Source of the DNA: Humulus lupulus
Taxonomy: Eukaryota; Streptophyta; Magnoliopsida; Rosales; Cannabaceae
Direction: 5' to 3'
DNA: 64,000 nt
Assembly (NCBI RefSeq): GCF_963169125.1
Contig: NC_084802.1
Coordinates: 37,904,607 to 37,968,606 of the forward strand
Positions 11,271 to 23,430 of the stretch are shown piece after piece. The translations under genes were made by a program, and so were the position numbers. The first letter of the stretch is position 1. Each line of letters opens with the position of its first letter. Below the pieces are notes generated by a model. It was not told the DNA's origin. It did no database searches and was given only the letters and a program-made list of their open reading frames with translations.

Positions 11271-11406
11271 GAGATCAAACCTGAACCTTACCACCTTTGC
11301 ATTAAAAAACTTTCCTTTTAGAAACAAAATTTCCCTTGTTCTCTCAAACTTTTCCCAAAATCCTTCATCGCTCTTCAAATTTTCAGAAGCTTTCAAGGAG
11401 CTTCCC

Positions 11407-14400
11407 ATGGACGTATCGACATTATCTTTGAACGAACATACAAACTGTAGGTATTTCCTCATCTGGTTTGAATCTTTCATTTCTTTATTTTCTAGTGAGA
11501 TTTTTACTTCGAAATTTTTTTTTGTTCAATATTGTTTCATGTCCTGGTCATGTCCGAGTTTAAATAGGGTTCGGTTTAGGCTAAATGAAAGAGACTAGGC
11601 TTGTTTAGAAATAAGGTATTCATAAAACTGGGAAAATTTTATGGGTTATACAAAGAAAATGTCACTGGTAAATCAATTAGAATACCTGTTTCGATGTAGA
11701 TGCCGATAGGGTTTTAGGTTTGGTTCTCAGTAGCTTAAGGGTCATGACTCCTTAAGAGGTTTTGCATTGAACTGCTTTCAAAAGAAAAGTAGTGGGTTTG
11801 GCGAGTCTGACACACAAATCCTGAAGCATCAGGGAATTTTAAAAATTCAAAGCGCATGGCCTAGGACCACGCATTGGTGCTAGGACACATCTTTAGCTCG
11901 GGCTAATTTTAAATCATCAAAAGTAAACCACTAAAACCCTCAGATCACCGTATCTTTATTTCTGTAGCTAGTAATTGTCTTAGGTCGCCACTAATAGGTC
12001 GCTTTGTTGTCAGGCGAGCTAGATCATGCCCCCCCCCCCCCGCCCCCCCCCCCCCCCCCCCCCCAAAAAAAAGAAAAACATCGCGAGCTGCTCTTCCCAG
12101 ATTAAGAATAAAGGCAAGCATGTTGCGTCTGACTCTCCAATTCCTCGTTTCGGCCCTATGGTGGAGAAAGAGCTTGTCGTCGACCCCAACGCTTTCTTCG
12201 AGGTCGAGCACATAGTGTCCTGGATAATGACACAAGGGAAAGTTAACAAAATCCTGCTAAGCCACGGGATTGAGATGGGAGTCGATGGCCTCCTTGCCCG
12301 ACCTCCGCTGGAAGGAGAGCAGAGCTGCGCCCCTGTACAAGATGACTATGGGGCTTAGAGTGATGATCACCTAAAGGCAGGTGTATTCCTCCCACTGGAC
12401 CAGTACTTTGTATATTTCTTGAACTCCATCGAATTGGCTCCGTTTCAGCTCCCCCCAAGTTCATATAGAATTTTGGCGGGGTTAAAATATTTGTTTTTGA
12501 GGTATGAGTGGGAGGTCCCCACTCTGGCAGATATTATGTATTTCTTCTGCCTCAAGGCCATTCCTAATCAGAAGGGGCGAGGAGACGACTTTTACTACCT
12601 CACTCGCTTCGCCAATTCAGCATCTGCCATCGACCTCCCCAACCACCCAAATGACTATAAAGACGAGTTCTTTAAGTCAAATGGGTTCAAGAACTGTGAG
12701 CGCCGATACTTCAACCGCCCTCATAAGTCCTCTAACTTTATGAATTCAATACGTGAACTCTGTTATCACTTTCACTTTTTTTTAAGTATTCTAACTGAGT
12801 TCGTTTCTTGTACAGGTATATTCCCGAGGACATAGCGGTATGAGACCCTTGGGGGTCAATATGAGACATTGTCTTGTCTTCCTTCGAAGGAGAAGGGCTT
12901 CTGTTAGGTTGTGAACGACGCTACCATGGTGGCCTACAACTTGATCAACAAAGGGCAGACGCTGGCTCTCAGGAACTGAGGTCCACTTCCTGTTATTCCC
13001 GAACTCCCCCCTCCTCAAAGAGTCTTGCCCGCCATTGAAGAGGCCGAGGAAGAAGAGGATGTGGCACTGCTGGTGCACTAGAGGTGGAATCATGAGGACA
13101 TTCAAGGTCCTGATCTAGAGCGAGTTGCGTCCGGGGCAATAGCAGGCCCCTCAGGCCAAGGTAACCCATATAGAGAATTAGATCGGGCTGCTGCCAGTTT
13201 TAGGCTAGTTCGATTCAACCCCAACCAGCTCGTTAGTCGCCATCCTACTGACTCGGACCTAAACACAACACTCCTTTAGTGTGTGGATCATTTGGTGGTA
13301 CTCTATGACCATAGCTATCCCAAAAATGTACCATTTTGGTTGAAAATACTCTTCATTTTAGGTCCTCCATTTTTGAGGAGTATGGGACAAATCGTAGAAC
13401 CTGGCCTTCCTTGCGTCAGGGTGTATCCTCCCCTAGTTTTAGGCAGTATGTAGATGAGTCCAGCCCAGAGGAAGAACCTGAACCCCTTAGGACTTAGGGT
13501 GTAATCATTTTAGACTCTCCCCTACCTTTGGTAATCCAGGAGTTACAGGTTATACCTAGCCCAGTCCATAACCCTGAGCTGATCGTACTAGATTCCTCCT
13601 TTAGCTCGGAGGGTAAGATTCTTACTCTTGTTCTTATCTTTGCATTACTTTGAATAATTGTCTCTTGTATCTGAATCTTCTACTCGTTCTTTTTTAGAAG
13701 AAGAGATGGAGTTGCCATGCCTTTAAGGCCAGCGGGGCCAGAGATGGTCCTGTGGTGAAGAGGCCCCGACTGAAAAAGAAACACGCTCCCAAGTCTGGGA
13801 CTTCTGCTGAGTCTCCAGTCAAAGACAAAGGTGCCAGCTCCCCCCTAGACAACAGTCATGGTTCTCCAAGCTCCACCTCCTCTTCCTTGACATGTACCTC
13901 CCTCAATTCCTCAAGTGATCCAAGGCGAGGCTCCCTTCGTTCAGATCCTAGTAAAGCCACTTGACCTGGCCAGGATGCTCGAGGTGTTTCGGGGAACTGT
14001 TTACAAGATGGCGAGCCATATGGTGGGCCATGCCTACAAAGCCAACGCCAAGGGCTTGAGGGATAAGGAGGAGCGTACCCCTGGGGACGTCCTTGAGTCT
14101 GTTATGGGGATGAACCTCATTGTGAGTCCTTCTCATTCTTCTAACTTTTTATTTTTATTTTCTCCTTAGTTTTTTTTCTTAAAAAAATACTCACCTTGAC
14201 TTGCCTTATCCTTTTGCACTCTATCCTGGCTCAACTCTGTAGAATTGCTCGGGTTAAATCTAGGGACGAGGAACTTCAAGCCGCCCTGAGCATCACCTGA
14301 GAGAGTGAGCAGTCCGCAAAAGCCGCCCTGGTTTCCTCCCGTGAGAATGAGCGAGCTGCAAAGGAAGATGAGCAAATGGATAAGAACCAGGTCGTGGAGG

Positions 14401-14727
14401 TGAGTCGTTGCCTGCACCAATTGTAGGCTGAGAATGAAGAGCTCAAAAAGAAGCTTGACAAGGTCGAAGCTAAGGCCAAGGAGGAGGCTGAGACGGCAAA
14501 GATCGTGGAGTCATCGAACCAGATGGAGGAGATGCTTTAACATTGCTGGGCTTTCAACCAGGACGGGAACTTCACCTTCATGCAGCCAGGGTTCTAGGAA
14601 CCTTATCTTGCCAAGTTCAAGATCAGATTCTCACAAGAACCCTCCGAGACCGCCGATGCTTCTGATGATGCCGAAGGGGATGGCGAGGAAGTGACCTCCA
14701 TCGAGCAAGTTGATGGACCTCATTGAT
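11407..14727 (+). pseudogene. Antisense gene (aORF) of element B with PF04195-like domain
   Basis: A plus-strand, multi-exon gene opposite to pol. A first short exon at 11407 (MDVSTLSLNEHTN) is likely. The main exon (about 12065-12752) encodes the putative gypsy-type transposon domain PF04195: GVFLPLDQYFVYFLN, ELAPFQLPPSSYRILAGLKY and PTLADIMYFFCLKA, interrupted by one TAG at 12356. Later blocks are a degraded stretch (12816-13610), a basic and serine-rich exon (13752-13964 region), a segment with ARMLEVFRGTVYKMASHMVG (13960-14118, donor GTGAGT), and a final coiled-coil exon (about 14216-14727) with ENEELKKKLDKVEAKAKEEA and an acidic tail ending VTSIEQVDGPH. Several stops disable it. This architecture parallels the gene in A. 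Role unknown. Confidence 0.7.
12029..12064. repeat. Poly-C tract
   Basis: Thirty-six bases, all C except a G at 12042, followed by A9. It sits at the 5' edge of the main exon of the antisense gene and produces false proline- and glycine-rich ORFs. Its length should be treated with caution because homopolymers are error-prone in sequencing. Confidence 0.9.
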
Positions 14728-15597
14728 TTTTTCTTATTTAACACTTTTGTAACTAAGTCCCTAGGGACCAAAACAATCGCCTTCGGGCTCAGGTCGAGGT
14801 TTTTTCTCATCGTGATAACTATATAATTTTTTAATACATATTTAATTTGTGATTTATTTGCATTGCCCTTATTTTATTGTGTTCTCATGTTTGTGTATCC
14901 TTGGATTCTTGTACACTCGAAATCTTAGGGGTTGTCTTTAGATCGGGATAGATTTATGATGGCTTGACTAACTAATTTTTAGTTGATATCTTAATTGTAT
15001 CTAAGATTTTTCTCGCCTAATTGTGTCATACATGTTAGGAATCAGGCCTTGGACCTGGTTGTATTTAGGGGTTTTTGTAAGCTTAACACCATTATACCTG
15101 TTAGTAATTAGGCCTCGAACCTGGTCGTATCCAGGGGTTTTTGTAAGCTTAATAACATTGTACCTGTTATGAATCAAGCATCAGACCTGGTCGTATCCAA
15201 GGGTTTTTGTAAGCTTAATCGCATTGTACCTGTTAGGAATCTGGCCTCGAACCTAGTCATATCCAGGGGTTTTATTTTTAGAAATTTCTCAAACATAGTG
15301 TGTATTATGAATTTTGAAAATCCGAGCATTAAAAAGTCGTCGAATAATCAGTTTTTCCAGACTCTAAGTTTTTGACTTCATCCGAATAGGCTAAACTCTT
15401 TTAAAAGATCTCTTCGGTTATGTGCCCCCCAAGCAACCAGAACTTATAAATGTTCTAGGTTGCTTTTACAAAGTGAGCCCGTGATAATAAAACGATAAAA
15501 TTAATTACGTAATAATCCGATTGTTATTCAAATGAAATGGATTTTATAGATAGGCCTTACATAAGCAGTAATTCTGAAAGCATTAAAGAAAACAAAA
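14728..15597. other. Non-coding spacer of element B
   Basis: The stretch between the antisense gene and the end of integrase holds no supported gene. From about 15025 to 15275 an imperfect unit of roughly 70 bp recurs four times, with cores GTTAGGAATCAGGCC, GACCTGGTCGTATCCA and GGGGTTTTTGTAAGCTTAA. The ORF at 15169-15375 is a by-product of that repeat. Confidence 0.65.
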
Positions 15598-15861
15598 TTA
15601 TTGATAATACTTTTTGAGGTGTAGGGCATTCCAAGTCCGCAGAACTATTTCTCCACTTAGGTGGGCTAGCTTGAAAGTCCCTTTGTGCAGGATCTCCACG
15701 ATCTGGTATGGTCCCTCCCATTTCGGCCCTAACACACCATCCTTGGGATCTTTACTTGCTAAAAAGACCCTCCTAAGAACTATATTGCCTAATCCGAGTC
15801 TGCGTCCTTTCACATTTGAATTGAAATAACGAGTGATTTTCTGTTAATAATGGGCGAGTTG
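15598..15861 (-). pseudogene. Integrase C-terminus of element B
   Basis: The minus strand reads KITRYFNSNVKGRRL, then GLGNIVLRRVFLASKDP, KWEGPYQIVEILHKGTF and LRTWNALHLKKYYQ-stop. This is the standard end of a Tat integrase: the GPY/F-type region followed by the WNAxHLxxYY tail. It is the continuation of the core at 20855-21760. Insertion G with one copy of agttg sits between the two halves. Confidence 0.85.
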
Positions 15862-16323
15862 TGTAATGACCCAACTATTTCTAAGACTTAGACCATTAAA
15901 ACTACTAGATATAACTACTACTTTGAAGAGAACATACATGAAAAATATTCATAACTTTATTAAAAACTTTAAAATAATATTTGTAATACATAAATGAGTT
16001 CATTGTTTTTAAAATAAAACATAACTTTAAATGAAATTGTTTACAAAGCTAATTGCGGAAAATACATAAAAACGTAATTTAATGAGACTAAAGAAAATAA
16101 CGTCGTCCTCGAATCGACACGCAGCCCATCCACTCCTTCCACCTCAACACACACACCAAGCTTCCAAGAATCCTTCTTCCTTTGTATCTATTTTTCTGCA
16201 TCACACTAAAAGTAAAGGAGTGAGCCTAATGCCCAGCAAGGAAAAACTACTAACAACATAAAACATATACATAAAATTATATCATAAACATATACTATAA
16301 TACTACAATGTCCATTATACTAC

Positions 16324-16415
16324 TTGGGGCTTGTTAACTAAGCAAATCATATGCCCAATAGATTTGTGGGGCTTGCTAGCCAAGCAAGTCATATGCCCAT
16401 AAGTTATTGGGGCTT
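16324..16415. repeat. 42-43 bp tandem units in LTR G
   Basis: Two units start TTGGGGCTTGYTARCYAAGC and contain CATATGCCCA. A third begins TTGGGGCTT and is cut at 16415 by the inner Tekay LTR. Confidence 0.7.
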
Positions 16416-19128
16416 TGTAACACCCTAAGTTGCTAATAAGGTTTAGGACCTTGATTAGCGTGCCTGGAGGGCAATAAGTGAATTAGTGTGATAATATGTG
16501 AATCTAAATGAATATGTGATTAGAATGCATGTTTAGGTAATATAAATATGCATGTGGGCCCCGTTTGCATGGTAGGGGTAAATTGGTAATTTTAGCCCGT
16601 TGAGGGCATAAATGTGATAGTTATGTTGTGTGATTTGTACCACGTGAGTGTGGTGATATCAATGTGATGCACGTATCGAGATGGTCCTAGCGAGCTAGAT
16701 AACTTAAAAGTCACAACGGGATTTTATACCCGGCTCGGGAGGAGCCTAGGGGTATTTTGGGGATTTTGTAATTTAGTTCTTGTGAGATGATGGTAACTGG
16801 TGATTTGGTAACTTGTGTAACTGTTAGTAACCATAGAGAGTAACGGGTTTAGATGGAGAAATGGTAGAATTGTAATGGATAGGAAATGACAAAAGAGCCT
16901 TTGAGGTTTAGCTAGGAAAGGGATATTAGAGGAAGGGTAGAATGGTCAATTGGTTGAGGATAGATAAGTATCCGCTGAAGGTAAAATGTGGTCACGTATA
17001 ATACTTAGTTGGAAATTGGTTTATGCTGAAATTTGAGGAAAGTCTAGAAGAAAAGAGAAGAAGAAGAAAGCTGAAGTTGGGAGACCTAAGAGGAGAGTTT
17101 TGATGGTTCAAGGCAACTAAGTTGAGCATAAGCCAAGATTACTCAGAGGTAAGGATTTGTCTATGTATTGTTTAAGTTTCAAGTCTGTTTTCTTTTAGAG
17201 AATAAGCATGAATTGAAAGAAGATAGTGGCTAGTTTTGCATGGAATTCAGAGTTGGGATAATCAAAAGGAAGGTGATTTGAAGCTAGAGTTGAGGAGAAT
17301 TCAAGCTGGGTTCTTGACTGAGGTAAGGCTTTATCATGTTTAATTTTCGTAATTGGTGTGGTTTAAGACTTTAGAGGCATGAATTATAGTTTTGGAAGCC
17401 ATGGTTTAAGTTTTAGGAACTTGAAACTCAAGATAGGATCTTGGGTGTGCTTGTATGATTGGGGTTGTTTATGATGTTTATAGGTTGTTAAAGGGTTCAT
17501 TTGGGGTTTCGAATTGATTTTGGGGCTTAGGTACTTGTTTGGGATAATTTGGAATGGTTTTAGTTCGAGAAAAACGCAGGGAAAAACCCAGATTTCTGGG
17601 CTCGCGAAGGAGCGTCGTGGCCCTGTTCTTGGGCGCCGCGGCGGAAGGCTGATACTGGGTAGGGCAAGCTCTCTGACTTGCTGGGCGCCACGACCCTCTA
17701 GGGTAGCGCCGCGGCGCTAGGCCATTTTCAGAACACAAGATTTTGCAATTTTGAGCCTCAAAACACAATTTTTGGCTGTCAAAAATGGCCTAGGGCCGCG
17801 TCACTCCCTTCAAGGGCCGCGACGCCCAGCGGCTTTCCCTCATCCTGATGCAACCTCGCGCCGCGGCGCCCAAGAACAGGGCCGCGGCGCTCCTTCGCGA
17901 ACCTAGATTTCTGGGTTTTCCCCTGCGTTTTTCCCGAGCTAAAACCACTCCAAATCATACCAAACAAGTACCTAAGCCCCAAGACCAATTCAAAACCCCA
18001 AATAAACCATCTATCAACCTATAAACACCACCAACAAACTCAAACACACAATCACACCCAACATTCACACTTGAGTTTCAGATTTCAAACACTTAAACCT
18101 ATAGACCAGAAACTTAAACCAAAGCTTGAGAAACTTAAACCATGCTTCCAAATTCTTAAACCATATTAGATACGAAAATTCAAAGATGTTTTAATCTCTT
18201 AACTCAATCAATAACTCAGCTTGAACTCCCTCCAATCCCAGCTTTAAACCAAACTCCTCTTGATAAACTAGCTGAATCCTCATGCAAAACCAGCCATGAT
18301 TTTCTTTCAATTTCCATTCTTATCTTCTAAAATCAAGCTCAAAACTTAACAAAACAAGGGATAAATTCTTACCTCTGAGTGATCCTTGACCTGAGTTTGG
18401 TTCCACACCCTTAAGCTCTTCACTAGCCTCAAAAAACTCAGCTCACTTCCCCTTCCACTTTGCCTTCTAGGTTCTTAGTTTTTCCTTTTCTCTCTTGATT
18501 TCTCTAGCCCTCCAAACTTGATTTCAGTCATACTTAGCATAAAGTATCATGTATATCCATTTCCCTCAACCAAAGCTATCTAAACCTCTGCCAAAAGACC
18601 ATCTTATCCCTCCATTAAAATCCCTTCCTAACTAAACCTCTAGGGCACTCTTGTCGTTTCACCTATATTACAATTCTACCATTTCTCCATCTGAATTTGT
18701 TACTCTCAGCAGTTACTAATGGTTACACAAGTTACCAGATTACCAGTTACCATTAACTCACAAGAACTAAATTTACAAAATCCCCAAAATACCCCTAGGC
18801 TCCTCCCGAGCCAGGTATTTAATCCTGTTGTGACTTTTAAACTAATTAGCTCCTTAGGATCGTCTCGGTACGTGCATCACACTGGTATCACCACACTCAT
18901 GTGGTACAAATCACACAATACAATTATCGCATTTATGCCCCCAACGGGCTAAAATTACCAATTTACCCCTATCATACAAACGGGGCCCACATGCACATTT
19001 ACATCACCTAAACATGCATTCTAATCACATACTTATTCAAATTCATTTATTAAAATGTTAACCCATCTATTGCTCTCCAGGCACGCTAATCAAGGTCCTA
19101 AACCTTATTAGCAAATTGGGGTGCTACA
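16416..19128. repeat. Inverted pair of Tekay LTR halves (2.7 kb palindrome)
   Basis: The left arm starts TGTAACACCCTAAG at 16416 and reads rightward. The right arm starts TGTAGCACCCCAAT at 19128 and reads leftward. Both share CTAATAAGGTTTAGGACCTT, GGCTCGGGAGGAGCCTAGGG and the GC-rich GCCGCGGCGC region, and they stay alignable to a centre near 17757 (TTTTGAGcCTCAAAA). Arms are about 1341 and 1371 bp and visibly diverged, with matching small ORFs on opposite strands at 17514-17720 and 17779-17988. The right arm is in the correct place to be a 3' LTR, directly after a polypurine tract. Confidence 0.8.
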
Positions 19129-19142
19129 ATTATCCCCTCCTT
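19129..19142 (-). promoter_or_regulatory. Polypurine tract of the Tekay fragment
   Basis: AAGGAGGGGATAAT on the minus strand lies between the pol stop and the LTR start TGTAGCACCCC, the usual arrangement at the 3' end of Tekay/Del chromoviruses. Confidence 0.75.
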
Positions 19143-19163
19143 ACAAGAATTTCGTCCACGAAA

Positions 19164-19930
19164 TTACCTGAACAACTCGGGATGCCGCTCCCGCATATCG
19201 GACTCAAGCTCCCACGTCGCCCTTTCAACCTTACTGTTCCCCCACAACACTTTAACCAAGGCGATGGTCTTGCTCCGCAAGACTTTGTCCTTTCTATCAA
19301 GGATCTGAACAAGCTTCTCCTCGTATGACAAATACTGATCCAACTCTAGGTCCTCATAGCTCAACACGTGAGTAGTATCTGATACATATTTCTTAAGCAT
19401 GGACACATGAAACACGTCATGAACCTCTGATAGAGCTGGAGGCATTGCTAACCTGTAAGCCACCTCACCAACTCATTCCAGAACCTCAAAGGGGCCAAAA
19501 AACCTGGGACTCAGCTTGCCACGAACACCGAACTGTTTTACTCCTCTCAGAGGCGAAACCTTGAGGAACACATGATCACCGACCTGAAAATCCACTTTTC
19601 TGCGTCTCAGATCTGTGTAACTCTTCTGGCGACTCTGGGAGGCGAGCATACGAGCTTTAATCTTTTCAATTGCCTCATTGGACCTCTGAACCATCTCAAG
19701 ACCTAGATATCTTCTCTCACCTGTCTCATCCCAGTGTATCGGTGACCTGCACCTCCTTCCATACAACATCTCATACGGAGCCACTCCGATAGTCGCTTGA
19801 TAGCTATTATTGTACGAAAACTCAATCAATGGGAGGTACCTGCTCCAGGATCCCCCAAAATCTAGTACACAGGCTCATAACATGTCTTCCAGTATCTGAA
19901 TTATCCTCTTAGACTGCCCATCTGTCTGTG
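19164..19930 (-). pseudogene. Tekay chromovirus integrase end and chromodomain
   Basis: Integrase joins element DNA to the host, and the C-terminal chromodomain can direct it to chromatin. Visible on the minus strand are QTDGQS (about 19928), LIEFSYNNSYQATIGVAPYE, YGRRCRSPIHWDE, VGDHVFLKVSPLRGVKQFG, HDVFHVSMLKKYV, and the chromodomain-like end LVKVLWGNSKVERATWE followed by HPELFR-stop. One TGA at 19473 breaks an otherwise open frame. Upstream integrase, RT and gag are absent: the frame ends at about 19930 against outer LTR G. Confidence 0.85.
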
Positions 19931-20854
19931 TACCTTAGTTGACCTTAAGGATTGGTCTAACTTCAATATCGAAATACACTAATCCTCACTTCCCAAGTAT
20001 TTTATAACGCTTAAGAATGGCAAAGCTTTTTCCCAACCCAAGTGTTTATCACTATATGGAATCACTAGCACCTTGGAGTCTTTGATCACAACTTGAAGAG
20101 TGAGGAAAAGAGTTGGGTACTAGGTCCTATTTATAGAGTTCTAGGAATAAAATATCTTCTTTTTGGCTTGAATAAAAGAATGAATATAATTGAAAAATAA
20201 ATTATTATTCGGTCAACAGAGGCTTAAGACTCGGTCAAAACATTCAGAGGCAGGTCTAAGGAGTCAAAGCTTATTTTAAAATTAAAAACAAAAATTAGAA
20301 AAAAAATCTACTAAGCCCTATGTGGCGATATATCGGCTCTGCCCTAATCCCGAGCCTACATTCGTGCAACGTCAACGTGTTTTTCATATCCTTCGTCAAG
20401 CGATATATTGGCTCCTAGCTGCGATATATCAGCATACGTGAATATTTTAAACACGTAATTGTACTTTTTCAGTATAATTAAGGTTGGATAACTGCTTTGA
20501 CTGAGTCAAAATATGACCCTAACAGTTTCTGGTAGGTGCTAAGGCTACTATTTCTTTATTTAATCATTAAAATACTTAATTCCTTAATAATCATGCTTAT
20601 GGCAAGTGTCATATTCTTATTGGCTCTATCTAAACCTTAGGTTATAATAAATATCATATTTATGACTAGCAATATTAATCAAACCTTATGTTATAATTAA
20701 TATTCATAAAATATAGGTTAAACTTATAAAATTCATAACTATTGCTAGGAGTTTCCAACTAAGTCCCGGTTTGAACCCAAATCCACGAAATCTAAAATAC
20801 TACAACTACTACTAACTAGCTAACTAATTGAACATTCTGGGACTCTACAAGTTG

Positions 20855-21760
20855 TAATTGTTATGCCTCTCATTTTTCTTCGATTAAATCAAGGGATGCA
20901 CTAAGTAGTGCCACAATCGGGTCTTCTGTCTATGGGTCATCACCAGTGCCACAATCGAGAGCATAACCTCGCTTCCAAAGGTCAGAGAAAAAGGGGTATG
21001 TCCCGTGGAGGTTCGATGTGAGGTTCGATAGGCCCAGAGTACCTACAGAAGCTACTTGGGTCATAATCCCTTGGCTTCATCTAATCGTTTCTTCAAGCTC
21101 GCCTTCATGGTCTTGTTTACGACCTCGACCTGCCCATTGGATTGCGGGTACACTACCGATGAAAAACTCTTGGTTATGCCATATTTTTCACAAAATTCTG
21201 TGAAGAGATCGCTATCGAACTGAGTTCCACTGTCAGACACATTCCTTTTCGAGAGCCCAAATCGACATATGATATTTTTTACAACAAAATCCAAGACTCT
21301 CTTCGCGGTGATGGTTGCCAGAGGTTCAGCCTTTACCCACTTCGTGAAGTAATCGATGGTGACAATAACATAACGAACTCCTCATTTTCCTATCGGCAAA
21401 GAACCAGTTAAGTCAATTCCCCATACCGCAAAAAACCAAGGGGATGAGATCATGGTTAGCTCGACGAGAGTAGCTCAGACAATTATGGTGAAGCGTTGGC
21501 ATTTGTCACATTTCTGCACATACAAGATCGAGTCCTTTTTCAGCATGGGCCAAAAATAGCCCTGTCTCAATACCTTTAGAGCCAAGTTTTCTCCCCCGCC
21601 ATGGTCTTCACAGAAGCCTTCCTGTATTTATTGCAGGATAGTATGTGCTTCCTCGGGCAGAACACATCGCAGGAAAGGTAGGGAATGCCCTCATCGATAA
21701 AGAATCCCTTCAACCATAACATATCACAGAGCTTGATACAACAACTTTCTTGCGCCCTTT
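20855..21760 (-). pseudogene. Integrase core of element B
   Basis: Minus-strand frames contain the zinc-binding region (CDKCQRF), WGIDLTGSLPIGK with the first catalytic Asp, VSDSGTQFDSDLF with the second, and SNGQVEVVNKTMKASLKKRL with the Glu. Degraded but recognisable sequence continues to 20855 (SASLDLIEEK) and then across insertion G to 15861. Several stops and a frameshift near 21060 disable it. Confidence 0.85.
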
Positions 21761-22736
21761 TCAATCGTCAGGTAACTTTCTAGTTGTGAGATACTCCAAT
21801 ATGGGGGTCATCCAAGTTGGTTTTATGTCAATCAGACGAACCTCAACCGTTTCTATAGTTATACTTAGGATTTCCAAGAATTCCACCAGAACTACATTCA
21901 GTGTATCCACCTCTTTTGTGATAGCAAGTCGAGCCAAAGCATCAGCATTGGAATTATGCTCGCGGGGCACTTGTTCAACGGAGCTAAACTCGAATTCAGA
22001 CAACTCGCCAATAACCTTGGGTAAGTAGGCTGCCATTTTGATATCGCGAGCTTCGTATTCTCTCAATATCTGATTAACTACGTGCTAAGAATCACTATAA
22101 CATTGGATGTCCTTTGCCTTTAGCTCTTTCGCCACCCTTAGCCCTGCTAATAAGGCCTCATATTCGGCTTCATTGTTGGATGCTTCGAATCCGAACCTGA
22201 GAGTTGTATGGAATCAATGCCCTTCAGGTGAGATTAAAATTATCCCAACTCCTGATCTATTTTCATTAGAGGATCCATCAACGAAGATTTTCCATAATTC
22301 CTGTACCGGTTCCCTTATCGGCTCTTCCTAAAAACCTGTGCACTCGGCCACAAAATCCGTGAGGGCTTGACTCTTGATTGTTGTCCGTGGCATATATAAT
22401 ATATCAAGTTGGCTGAGTTCGATGGCCCATTTTAGTAGACGTCTCGATGTTTCAGGTTTTTGCAAAACATGTCTTAAAGGGTTGTCGGTTAAGACGTTGA
22501 TAGAATGGGACTGGAAATATGATCTAAGCTTCTTTGAAGCCAAAATATCGGGACTCAGCTCTAAGAAGTCTTTTACATACATAATACACGGGTTTCTGTG
22601 CCCAATTTTCTTCTCGAACTAACACAAAACTGACCGCATTTTCTGTCACGGCCAGATATAGATACAAACATCCCCCGGCCATTGGTTTTGATAGTATGGG
22701 GGGTTCAGCTAGATGCACTTTCAGGTCGTGAAATTC
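21761..22736 (-). pseudogene. RNase H region of element B (two RNase H-like domains)
   Basis: The first part (about 22718-22328) follows RT and reads YLYLAVTENAVSFVLVREE, KPVYYVCKRLLRAESRY and a connection domain. The second (about 22331-21761) has [20 protein letters not shown], then REHNSNADALARLA. Two RNase H-like segments after RT are a known trait of the Tat lineage. Stops separate the blocks. Confidence 0.8.
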
Positions 22737-23430
22737 CTATTCGCATTTTTCAGTCCATTCAAACTTCTTGTTTCCTCTGAGCAAGTTGTAAAATGGGAGA
22801 CACTTGGCAATGGATTTTGAAACAAAGCGGTTTAAGGATGCCACATTTCCAGTCAGACTTTGTACTTCCTTACGCGAACAAGGCGAAGACATTTTCAATA
22901 ATGACTTGATTTTCTCTAGATTTTCCTCTATCCCCCTTGTGTTGACTATAAACCCCAAAAACTTTCTCGAAGAAACTCCAAAAGTACACTTCTGTGGATT
23001 CAACTTCATGTCATATTTCCTTAGTATGCCAAAACATTCTTTCAGGTTGGATACATGGTTACTGGCAGTCTTTGATTTAACGAGCATATCATCAACATAC
23101 ACCTCCATATTTCTCGCGATCTGGTTAGCGAACATATTGTTGACTAATCGTTGGTATGTAGCATCGACATTCTTCAGCCCGAATGACATAACTTTGTAAT
23201 AGTATACATTATGATCGGTCATGAAGCTGGTATGCTCTTGGTCTGCAGGGTTCATCGCGATCTGGTTATATCCAGAATACACATCCATGAAAGACATGAG
23301 CTCGTGACCAACCGTGGCGTCTACCAATCAATCGAATCTCGATAATGAGAAACAGTCCTTAGGACAAGCTTTGTTGAGATCGGAAAAATCAATGCAAGTT
23401 CTCTACTTCCTGTTTGACTTTGGGAATAGA
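22737..23430 (-). pseudogene. Reverse transcriptase of element B
   Basis: Minus-strand RT motifs in order: DLNKACPKD, VDATVGHELMSFMDVYSGYN, YYYKVMSFGLKNVDATYQRL, the catalytic MEVYVDDMLVKSK, and CTFGVSSRKFLGFIV. The YVDD box is intact. A TGA just upstream of LVDATVG (about 23328) and frameshifts before it break the gene. Confidence 0.9.

Larger units (their letters stand above)
15862..20849 (-). mobile_element. Composite gypsy solo LTR G with nested Tekay fragment
   Basis: The outer limits are TGTAATGACCC at 15862 and, on the minus strand, TGTAGAGTCCC at 20849. Both sides are flanked by agttg (15857-15861 and 20850-20854). The outer pieces, 20849 down to about 19931 and 16415 down to 15862, read on the minus strand as one LTR. 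They include a TATA box (CTATAAATAGG, about 20126-20136) and the CTTGCTGGGCATTAGGCTCA stretch found in related LTRs. The middle (16416-19930) is a Tekay chromovirus piece. The inner piece has no clean target duplication, so its right side was probably lost by deletion. Confidence 0.75.

Noticed and set aside
12019..12358. Proline- or glycine-run ORFs
   Set aside because: Products of the poly-C tract. Only the part after 12065 on the plus strand belongs to the antisense gene.
17514..17988. Pair of similar ORFs on opposite strands
   Set aside because: They are the same non-coding LTR segment seen in the two inverted arms, not genes.
15862..20849. One complete Tekay element with two LTRs
   Set aside because: The two Tekay LTR halves face each other, the 5' part of pol is missing, and the outer ends belong to a different LTR.
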